NCBI GenBank assembly: GCA_958450325.1
Contig: OY288244.1
Location: forward strand, 36,083,424-36,147,423
DNA from: Agrostemma githago
Taxonomy: Eukaryota; Streptophyta; Magnoliopsida; Caryophyllales; Caryophyllaceae
Direction of reading: 5' to 3'
DNA length: 64,000 bases
Numbering within the stretch: position 1 is the stretch's first letter; each line of letters opens with the position of its first letter. Under the pieces are notes generated by a model. It did no database searches. It was not told the DNA's origin and saw only the letters and a program-made list of their open reading frames with translations. This document shows positions 57,143 to 64,000 of the stretch, piece after piece. The translations under genes were made by a program, and so were the position numbers.

Positions 57143-58777
57143 ATGGCAGGAGTATTGAACTTTGAAGATCCTACCTTCCTGGAACAACTAAAGAAGGCAC
57201 TGGAGAACTTCCAGCCCAAGAATTCTCGCTTCCAACCAAGGAGAGAACCGGTGGACAAGATCAAGGTAACTGAACTTCCTGAGTTTAACGGTGGTACTGA
57301 TCCTGAAGCTTACTTGGAGTGGGAAAGAAGCATGGAAAAGCTCTTTGACTTCAAGGATTTGGAGGACGAAGAGAGGTGCAAATACGCCATCCTAAAGCTA
57401 AGCAAAGGAGCTTCCCTTTGGTATGAAGGGCTTAAGGTACAACGCACCAGAAGTGGGAAGGGTAAGATTACTTCTTGGGAGTCCTTAAAACGTAAACTAC
57501 GTAAGAGGTATGTTCTAACTACGCACAAGTTGTCCTTATACAAAAAGATTGCTAACCTTGTGCAAGGAAAAATGAGTGTTAGTGAATATATAGAGGAATT
57601 TGAGAACCTGGTTTTAATGGGAGAAGTAGAGGAAAATGAAGAAATAAAAATGGCTAGGTTCTTACGTGGATTAAATCGTAGTATAGCCAATACGGTTGAT
57701 TTGTGTCCTTATTCTGATTTTGATACATTGTGTGGATTGTGTCTAAAAATCGAGGCACAAGGGAAAGGGAGACATGAGGGTGAGTCTAGTAAGAGTCATA
57801 CTTGGTCACGAACAGATGATAGTAATAGAATCAATCCTACTAATACTAATCAACCCCTTGTGATTAAGAATAACCCCGCACCCCCACCTCAGTCTACCCC
57901 CAAAACAACCACTGAGACTAGTCTATCTAAGGTACGTTGTTTCAAATGTCAAGGGTTTGGTCACTTCAAAAACGCTTGTCCTAACAAAAGAGTTGTGACC
58001 CTAAGGGAAGTAATCACGGTTAGGGATGAGTTATGGGAGGAGGAACAACGTATAGGGGCTGTTTTTAATGTTAATGAGGGAGAGGAAGAGGAAGAAGAAG
58101 ATATTGAGGCTTATGAACCCCCGGCTTATGACACACTCCTAGTACTACGTACTTTACATGCTAACCCAATTCAACATGACACTGAACAAAGAGACCAACT
58201 GTTCCATACTAAGTGTCAAGTTAAAGACAAATGGTGTAGTCTAATCATTGATGGAGGTAGTTGTACCAACGTTGCCTCAACTGAAATGGTGGACAAACTA
58301 GGTCTAACTACTACTAATCATCCTAACCCTTATGCTTTACATTGGTTAAACAACGGGAACAAGGTAAGGGTCAATAAACAAGTGAGGGTTGGTTTAACCA
58401 TGGGATCCTACGTTGATAAAGTCCTATGTGATGTTATACCTATGGACGCTTGTCACATACTATTGGGACGTCCGTGGCAGTTTGATAGGGACGTAGTTCA
58501 CCATGGGAGGAGGAATGAGTATGAGTTAAACGATAAGGGAAAGAAAATTATACTCAAACCCATGGCCCCTCAAAATGTGTGTAATATGTTAGCTAACAAA
58601 GTCGGAAGATCCAGCCTTTCAATGTTTGTCAATAAAGAGTTGGGAATACTTGCTGTAGAAGAGAAGAGGAATTGGAAGCCGCCAAGGAGGAACCCATTAA
58701 GATTAAGAGTGGTAGTGAAGAAGAGTGGCAAAAGAAACAAGGTGCTGCTATATCTAACGAAATACCATCCTGTTTGA
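57143..58777 (+). CDS. gag: Gag with protease-like domain (gag-only retrotransposon)
   Basis: 544 codons from ATG 57143, 24 bp after the PBS. Gag domain at about residues 45-205 (ELPEFNGGTDPEAYLEWERS, LVQGKMSVSEYIEEFENLVL). A CCHC zinc knuckle, CFKCQGFGHFKNAC, at about residues 266-279 binds RNA. A retropepsin-like region near residue 366 has LIIDGGSCTNVAS (D-G-G where the family often has D-S/T-G) and ILLGRPWQFD. It ends in an altered frame after about 58665; the next ORF in another frame continues the family sequence, so a small indel lies there. The gag part looks functional. Confidence 0.9.
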   Translation: MAGVLNFEDPTFLEQLKKALENFQPKNSRFQPRREPVDKIKVTELPEFNGGTDPEAYLEWERSMEKLFDFKDLEDEERCKYAILKLSKGASLWYEGLKVQRTRSGKGKITSWESLKRKLRKRYVLTTHKLSLYKKIANLVQGKMSVSEYIEEFENLVLMGEVEENEEIKMARFLRGLNRSIANTVDLCPYSDFDTLCGLCLKIEAQGKGRHEGESSKSHTWSRTDDSNRINPTNTNQPLVIKNNPAPPPQSTPKTTTETSLSKVRCFKCQGFGHFKNACPNKRVVTLREVITVRDELWEEEQRIGAVFNVNEGEEEEEEDIEAYEPPAYDTLLVLRTLHANPIQHDTEQRDQLFHTKCQVKDKWCSLIIDGGSCTNVASTEMVDKLGLTTTNHPNPYALHWLNNGNKVRVNKQVRVGLTMGSYVDKVLCDVIPMDACHILLGRPWQFDRDVVHHGRRNEYELNDKGKKIILKPMAPQNVCNMLANKVGRSSLSMFVNKELGILAVEEKRNWKPPRRNPLRLRVVVKKSGKRNKVLLYLTKYHPV

Positions 58778-59397
58778 CGCCTAGAAAAGATCCTGAGGTC
58801 TTAAGGTATGAAGAGGGTAAGGTCAAGGGCTTGGATAACACATTATCTTGCAACATTACACATTCAACCCCCTTAGATGCAGGCACAATTGGAGTTGAGA
58901 ATGGGAAGGATTACTACTACGTGGAGACTGAAGAACTTACCAAGCACAAGACTAACTCTCTTGGTACTTTTGATGAGCTTATTTTGCAGGTAAAACTTCC
59001 TTTTAAAGGAAATCTCCTTTGCACTCCAGGGCATTCTAAATACATAACGAGAAAGGCCTACAAAGGAGAGCACAACAAAAGTACGAGGCTCTTCATGAGG
59101 GATGACTTGTCTTTGGCTAACGTGAGTATGGAGGAGTTCCCAAACCAAGGAAGGAACAAGTGGAAGTCACAAACAGAAGTTCCGCATAAGGGTATCCACA
59201 GAGCTTACAAGCTGAAGTTGTCGGATGAGTATGGAGTTCAAGCCACCTTCCTAATAGAAGATCTTCTTCTATACCTTGATAAAGTTAACATTTCAGAATT
59301 GAGGACAATTCCTTGTCAAGGGGGAGGAGATGATCCGAATCATGGAGCTACCAATCCAAGTAAGGAAGTTCTAAAGGGCTCAACTAAAGAATACTAG
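58664..59397 (+). pseudogene. Integrase-tail remnant in a second frame
   Basis: This frame is open from about 58664 to 59397 and overlaps the 3' LTR. Its first part is a Glu/Lys-rich linker (EAAKEEPIKIKSGSEEEWQK). Its last part, YKLKLSDEYGVQATFLIEDL and ISELRTIPCQGGGDD, matches the very end of Ty3/gypsy polyproteins after the integrase. The RT-RNase H-integrase block that should lie between is deleted. The frame overlaps the gag frame and is offset from it near 58664-58672. Confidence 0.7.
59318..59330 (+). other. Polypurine tract of the gag-only retrotransposon
   Basis: AAGGGGGAGGAGA directly before the 3' LTR. Confidence 0.85.
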
Positions 59398-60215
59398 CTC
59401 CTACTTAAGCTTAGGCCAGCTACATTAGCAATAATAAGAAGTCATCTTCAATTATGGAGCTAGCTCGAATTTGAGCTGAATAAAGGAGCAACTAATCAAG
59501 GTAAAATGAAGACATTAACTTAGGGTCACAATCATTCAAGCATGAGTAATGGACTGAAGTTAAGAAGGTTTTAAAGCTGGTTGTGTTCTCATGGTGTACA
59601 CGGTCAAAAGGCTCTCTTGTTAGCCTTGTTTTTGGCTCCATGTTCACACCTTTGCCGCGCCTCATTACTCCTACTCAAGCTTTGTTTTCATCTCCATGTT
59701 CACACAAGAAGACCACGGCTGATTACTCTTCATCAAACATTGTTTTTAGCTCCATGTTTACATTAGCTTTGTTATTAGCTCCCTACTTTGTAATTAGCTC
59801 CATGTTCACATAGTTTTAGTCTTTGTTTTTGTCACCCTAAACCAACCGGTTTAAGGGCTCTTGTAGGCTATATATAGCCGGTCATTTGAAGGAATAAACA
59901 TCCAATTTGCAAATTAAAAACCAAGTAAAAGTTAAGCTTTGAGCTTCCTTTTGTTTCGTCTTTGTAGTTTACAAGACAAGGTCTAGAGTGAGTCGCGTTA
60001 CAAGCTCTAAACTCGCTATTTCAATCGAGTGTTTGATCTAGCAAAGCGCTTTGTTGAAGTATAGGTCTACTTCACCTAGCATACTATCCTTTGGTTACGG
60101 TTTATTCATCCTCAAACTATCTTTACCTTCTGTTTTGGTTACTCATTCACGTTCCATTTCAGAATACTAATCATATCTCTCATTCTTGTTTCAAAGTTCA
60201 TATCAACTCACATCA
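59331..60215 (+). repeat. 3' LTR of the gag-only retrotransposon
   Basis: 885 bp, nearly identical to the 5' LTR. ATACC follows at 60216-60220. Confidence 0.93.
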
Positions 60216-60273
60216 ATACCATGATCAACTCAGTTTCGAATCTTGTATCGGAGGTGTTGTTTGTATACTTTAG

Positions 60274-60362
60274 GTACAACTTGTGCCACAGTCTTAACAC
60301 AGGCAATTCTAGTGGACGGGTGCAAGTCTACAGCAACTGGTGTCAACGCAATGGACTTGTAG
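60274..60362 (+). pseudogene. CPN60: Captured CPN60 fragment, exon 2
   Basis: It starts after ATACTTTAG and encodes TTCATVLTQAILVDGCKSTA then TGVNAMDL and a stop. This is the segment that follows exon 1 in CPN60 (the DGTTCATVL box). The stop replaces the next conserved Arg codons. It joins exon 1 across an intron in which the retrotransposon landed, so the two were one fragment when captured. Confidence 0.85.
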
Positions 60363-61179
60363 CAACTTGTTCCATTTTTTACTGATATTTATATTTCTCG
60401 ACTTACCCCTTAAGAATCGCCTTGACAAGAACTGGAAAATCCACTTGTTCTCGTCCATGAAAAGAAAATTTCGAGTGCAGAATCATTTATCAGATCATTG
60501 GAGTTGTCTATTCACGTTATTTCTTCCCCATGTCATTCGACTTAAATATTTGGAATAGTTTGTGGCCAATCTTCTCGTATACTTACACGTACGTTGAAAT
60601 GGGTTCTAAACAGACAAGTAGGCCTTTATTGATAGTGCAAGTATGGCGAAGGCAATCTTGCGATCCGCAGGCATTTTATTTCTCTAATATGCCTTTATAT
60701 TTCCCACCTATTTATGGTTCATTATATAGTCTATTTAGTGTTATCATACTTTTTTACCATTACAGGACCTTCTATAACACAAAAAGGGAGATGATGGTGG
60801 AATTGATGGATGACAAAATCGGCTCACTTTTTTCGGACGAAGACACGTACCTTTTTAAATAATAATTGAATAGAATTTTTTTTATTGCTACTTTGCATTG
60901 CGAAATACTCGTAAATGATTGGATGGAGATTATTCTAGGTGTTCGTCATACGAAACTTTACTTTATTGAGAAATGTATGATTGGAGATTATTCTAATTAA
61001 GTGTTTGTTTTATGAACCTTATTAATTTAATTTGTATGTAGTTATTGTTATGCAGAGTAATTATTAACAATAAGGTCAGCTCGATCTGCAATCGCGAGTA
61101 GTCAGATGTTGGATCGAAATATATTATTAATATATTATTTGTGAAAAGATTCTCGTCGTTTTTACGATGTCAAAGTATC
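60363..61179. other. CACTA interior, no recognised gene
   Basis: A frame at 60530-60862 shows no family signal. Possibly captured flanks or introns of CPN60. Confidence 0.4.
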
Positions 61180-61495
61180 GAGAAGCGATTTTTATATTAC
61201 TATTTCTCGACTCTTTTAACAGTAGAAAGTCCCGCGCTTAGAAAAAAAAATTGGCCTGGAAAAAAAATCCCGACATAGAAAAGCGTCGAGGTTGCATTTT
61301 TTACGGTACATGTGGTGACGCTAAAAGGCGTCATGAATAAAATATTCAGCGCTTTAATATGTCGAGAACGACGACACAAAAATGCGTCGAGAATTCTCGA
61401 CACCCAAAATCTCCACGCTTTCTGAAGGCGTCGAGAATTAAATTTACGACACTTTAAAGCGTCGAGAACCTACCTTTTAAGCATCGAGAAAACAA
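61180..61495. repeat. Subterminal repeats of the Pack-CACTA
   Basis: Six or more copies of CGTCGAGAA and its inverse TTCTCGACG, including the direct palindrome GTCGAGAATTCTCGAC at about 61385. The left end has GGTCGACGCTTG just inside the terminus. Transposase-binding zone by analogy with other CACTA elements. Confidence 0.8.
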
Positions 61496-61511
61496 GGAAT
61501 TTGTAGTAGTG

Positions 61512-61514
61512 ATT
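61512..61514. other. Target-site duplication ATT (right) of the Pack-CACTA
   Basis: It matches 52702-52704. Confidence 0.85.
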
Positions 61515-62220
61515 TGAGCTTAAGTGATCTTCCAAAATTCCAGGTTGTAACAAGAAGTTTGGATAAAGTGAATCCTTGATAAAATGGAGAGAAGCTTGTG
61601 CAGCTTGTTTCTAATATAACATCTTATGTTGGTGAGGTGGATTTTGTAGATTTAGCTTACATGCATTGAGTAGTTCTTGGCAGGTATGTATTCTTTTCTT
61701 TCCCTTGAAGGTTTTGTGTTAGTTGACTGTTACATATGCTTTGTTGAAGACCAAGAATGCTTTGGCTTTCTTAGGCCATGTGGTGATTGAAAGAGGTTGT
61801 GCCTTTGATTCTCTGTACAAAGATCTTCAGTTTAAGGCTGCCCCGAGGTTAATGAGAAAGACTCAGATTTAATGGCTCTTACTAATCAGAAGGCTAAGTT
61901 TTTGGTGAAAAGGAGTCTCTGCATGCTAAGATGGATACTTATAAGGCACAGATCTCTGACTTGGAAGTCCAACTTGCTACCTTGAAAGCAGAACTGATCT
62001 TGCTACTTGGACTTTAAGGACCAGGATTGGTATGATCAAGACTCCAGTTCAGGATAGGTCATCTTGGAATCTGACTTAGGATATTGATGTTTTCCGTCGT
62101 TTTTCCCAGGTAGTGTTCTAGAAGGAACTGAGATAACCTCTTGTGATGAAGCTCTTACTGTGAAGGGTAACGAATCACAAAAAGAGAAAGACAAAGTTGT
62201 CAGCGGCCGTTGACGGCTAG
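61515..62220 (+). pseudogene. Gypsy-type-transposon ORF remnant, 3' half
   Basis: Continues the unit interrupted at 52704. Broken frames near 61900-62010 give a coiled-coil-like stretch (AKMDTYKAQISDLEVQLATL), as expected for the C-terminal half of such ORFs. Multiple stops. Confidence 0.45.
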
Positions 62221-62243
62221 AAACTATTGTATTTGTTTTCTGT

Positions 62244-62947
62244 GTAACACCCCTGATTTTATAAATTAAATTAAATTAAATTAAAATTATGTTCGTAATT
62301 TTATTTTTACGATTTAACTCGTAATTCTTACAATTATATTAAAATGAATTTATCGTTTAATCGTTTCAGACTCCTAAAATTCTATTTGTCTCAGAGACTC
62401 TTCTTATATTTAAAACATATTTTTATTTCTGTTTCGATTTATTTTATACGTTTAATTTGATTCTTATCGAAAGTCTATTTCGGCTATTTAAATTCTAAGT
62501 TCTTTTTTATTTATCTATATTTAAGCTCGAATTTCTATTTTCTGCTCGAAGTTCATTTATTCGTCAAAACATTTGTTACCTTTTCCCGAAAAATCAATTT
62601 AATTCACTTTATCGAAAATTTATTATTTATCGGGAAATATTATTTCATCGTCTAATTATTTATTTTTATAAGCTTCGTTTTCGTCTCAAATAATTTTTTT
62701 ACTCATTTTATTAGTCGACCCAATTATTTTTATTGGTTTGCTTTTAATTCAATTTCGTGTGTCAGTCAACTTATTATCTTGGAAATCGTCTCCTACTTGT
62801 TCCTATTCAATTACTCGGTTTTCCTAACCCACATTCGTTTTAACATGGGACCCATTTTATCCATCCCCTTTTTGTTTTGTTTTGTTCTGTTGTTGTTACA
62901 CCTCTTCAACCTCCCCCCCCCCCCCTACTGATGTTTCTTCATTTTCA
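62244..62947 (+). repeat. TGTAACACCCC repeat family, copy 2
   Basis: It starts TGTAACACCCCTGATTTTAT as copy 1 at 2789 and aligns with it through many blocks to about 62830. A C14 run lies at about 62917-62930. It is broken by the LINE 3' end. Confidence 0.6.
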
Positions 62948-64000
62948 TTTTTTTTTGGGGGAAAATGTAAGTATTGTATTAATCATTGGAAGAATTACAC
63001 ACAATTTATCACCCATACATAATCAATTAAAGGACTTCTTCTTATACCTCCCTTTACTGCAAGAACTGTTGTATTTTAATAATATTACAGCTCTTCATCA
63101 TATAATAATATCTAGTTCTTACTTCCTGCTGAATGTCCATCACCAGCCACCCTGGCTTCAAAATTTTGCCTTTATGTTTACTGTGGTTCCGGTTTTGCCA
63201 TAGATGATACACTAGCGCCACAATTGTACTTCCAACCAATCTCTTATGCCATTTGCTCTTAAATTTTGTATTCTCCCACCAACTCCACCAGTCTGCCTGT
63301 GGAATGACTATCTGCAACCAATCAGATAGTTTATCCAAACATCTGCTGCTGTATTTACATGTGAAGAACAAGTGAGTCTGATTCTCTTTAGCCTCCCCAC
63401 ACGTCCAGCATTCATCTTGCACCTGGAGTCCCCATTTCTGTAACCTAACATTCGTTTGAAGTCTTTCATGCATCATAATCCAGACGATGAAAGAATGCTT
63501 AGACATATTCAATCTATGCCAGACCAAGTTTTCCCATTGAACTTCATGCCTATCCTTCCTAATCCAATCATAACCTTGCTTTACAGTATACTCATTCCCA
63601 TAGTTCTTCCACCAGTTTTGCACATATCCTCCACTAAACCGCTCCTTAACCTTACAAATCCGCCTCCAAGACCAACTAGAAGTAGCTTTATCCTGAATTT
63701 GAGTCCATTCATTTCCCTTTAAAAAATTAATATTCACCCATTTCACCCACAAATGATCTTTTTTTGCTGCAATCCACCACACATACTTAGCAATTGACGC
63801 CAAATTCCAATAAATAGCATCCCTCAGACTCAATCCTCCTTTCCTCTTTTCTGTGCACACTTGATCCCACCCTATGAGAGGAGCTAAAATATAACAGTAA
63901 TGCCCCTTCCAAAGGTAATTTCTACAAATACCTTCCACCTTCTTCATAACTCCCTTAGGTAAAATAAAAATTCGAGCCCAATAGCTGTGTAGATTGTATA
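62948..64000 (-). mobile_element. 3' end of a LINE (non-LTR) retrotransposon
   Basis: On the minus strand an ORF2 C-terminus is followed about 100 bp later by an A9 run (T9 at 62948-62956), a short poly-A tail. The element continues beyond the right edge of the window. Confidence 0.75.
63054..64000 (-). CDS. LINE ORF2 C-terminal part with zf-RVT domain (partial)
   Basis: Open from the window edge to a stop at 63054; the first Met inside is at 63947, but the frame is open upstream, so the true start lies outside. The region after the RT has LWKGHYCYILAPLIGWDQVC and GGLSLRDAIYWNLASIAKYV. The zinc-binding RT-associated domain (zf-RVT) has VWHRLNMSKHSFIVWIMMHE and CWTCGEAKENQTHLFFTCKY (C-x2-C and H-x4-C). 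It then runs to WLVMDIQQEVRTRYYYMM. Such ORFs are the ends of plant L1-type LINEs. No stop or frameshift is seen here, so it may be recent. Confidence 0.88.
   Translation of the reverse strand, partial: YNLHSYWARIFILPKGVMKKVEGICRNYLWKGHYCYILAPLIGWDQVCTEKRKGGLSLRDAIYWNLASIAKYVWWIAAKKDHLWVKWVNINFLKGNEWTQIQDKATSSWSWRRICKVKERFSGGYVQNWWKNYGNEYTVKQGYDWIRKDRHEVQWENLVWHRLNMSKHSFIVWIMMHERLQTNVRLQKWGLQVQDECWTCGEAKENQTHLFFTCKYSSRCLDKLSDWLQIVIPQADWWSWWENTKFKSKWHKRLVGSTIVALVYHLWQNRNHSKHKGKILKPGWLVMDIQQEVRTRYYYMMKSCNIIKIQQFLQ

Larger units (their letters stand above)
56218..60215 (+). mobile_element. Young non-autonomous gag-only LTR retrotransposon, 4.0 kb
   Basis: Two 885-bp LTRs (56218-57102, 59331-60215) start TGATCCGAATC and end ACTCACATCA. 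I count three differences between them (near 56230, 56927 and 57017 in the first copy), so insertion was recent. ATACC flanks both sides. PBS TGGTATCAGAGC (57107-57118, initiator-tRNA-Met type) and PPT AAGGGGGAGGAGA (59318-59330) are present. The internal region has gag and a protease-like domain, then the tail of an integrase region; RT, RNase H and the integrase core are absent. It therefore needs enzymes from a related Ty3/gypsy element. Confidence 0.93.
52705..61511. mobile_element. Pack-type CACTA transposon carrying host gene fragments
   Basis: The left terminus is CACTACTACAATTCCC (52705-52720) and the right terminus GGAATTTGTAGTAGTG (61496-61511), an imperfect inverted repeat. ATT flanks both sides. 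Subterminal repeats of CGTCGAGAA type lie at about 61180-61495. No transposase is seen. Instead it holds a broken 1-Cys peroxiredoxin gene (54173-54620) and part of a CPN60 chaperonin gene (55992-60362), so it moved host sequence, and would depend on an autonomous relative. Without the nested 4-kb retrotransposon it is about 4.8 kb. Confidence 0.88.

Noticed and set aside
1..64000. CRISPR arrays, bacterial operons, ribosome-binding sites
   Set aside because: The regular palindromes are not spacer-repeat arrays, and all coding content is of plant transposons or plant genes with introns.
1..64000. tRNA and rRNA genes
   Set aside because: Only tRNA-complementary primer-binding sites were seen; no cloverleaf or rRNA core sequence was recognised.

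Overview
The window is a flowering-plant nuclear segment, probably a eudicot. It is built almost entirely from transposable elements nested inside one another, and I found no intact host gene. The organism is inferred from plant-specific element lineages (Ty3/gypsy Tat/Ogre and Athila types, Ty1/copia, CACTA, LINE) and from broken copies of plant genes (1-Cys peroxiredoxin, mitochondrial chaperonin CPN60, a MEI2-like RNA-binding protein, a DUF4057 protein). The species cannot be fixed from sequence alone.

Layout. 1-1132: right end of a CACTA transposon, inserted in a decayed minus-strand Ty1/copia pol fragment (1133-2788). 2789-3380: start of a TGTAACACCCC repeat, seen again at 62244. 3744-7236: a 3.5-kb solo LTR flanked by CTGAC. 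7242-12634: an island of minus-strand gene fragments (unknown ORFs, DUF4057, MEI2-like RRM) followed by degenerate repeats. 12640-29043: a complete 16.4-kb Ogre/Tat-like element with duplication AGTTC. It has gag and pol on the plus strand and an antisense, apparently spliced, plant-mobile-domain ORF. Its 5' LTR carries a solo LTR of a second Tat family.

29911-50224: an Athila-type, RT-less arrangement on the minus strand, reading LTR, internal, LTR, internal. It is interrupted at 37093-48582 by a complete second Tat element (duplication TATAC) with its own antisense ORFs. 50300-51627: an inverted remnant of an Ogre-like LTR. 51700-52704 and 61515-62220: two halves of a decayed gypsy-type-transposon ORF, split by a Pack-type CACTA element (52705-61511, duplication ATT). 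That CACTA element carries pieces of PER1 and CPN60. A very young gag-only LTR retrotransposon (56218-60215, duplication ATACC, LTRs nearly identical) sits in the captured CPN60 intron. 62244-62947: second TGTAACACCCC copy, with a LINE 3' end inserted (62948-64000, minus).

The nesting gives a relative history. The copia, Athila-like and gypsy-type ORFs are oldest, Ogre and the second Tat element came later, and the gag-only element is the most recent. The features most worth following are the Pack-CACTA with two captured host genes, the antisense ORFs in both Tat elements (one with a GT-AG intron full of palindromes), the dispersed ACTCGATCGAGT palindrome arrays, and the multi-gene fragment island at 7.2-12.1 kb.
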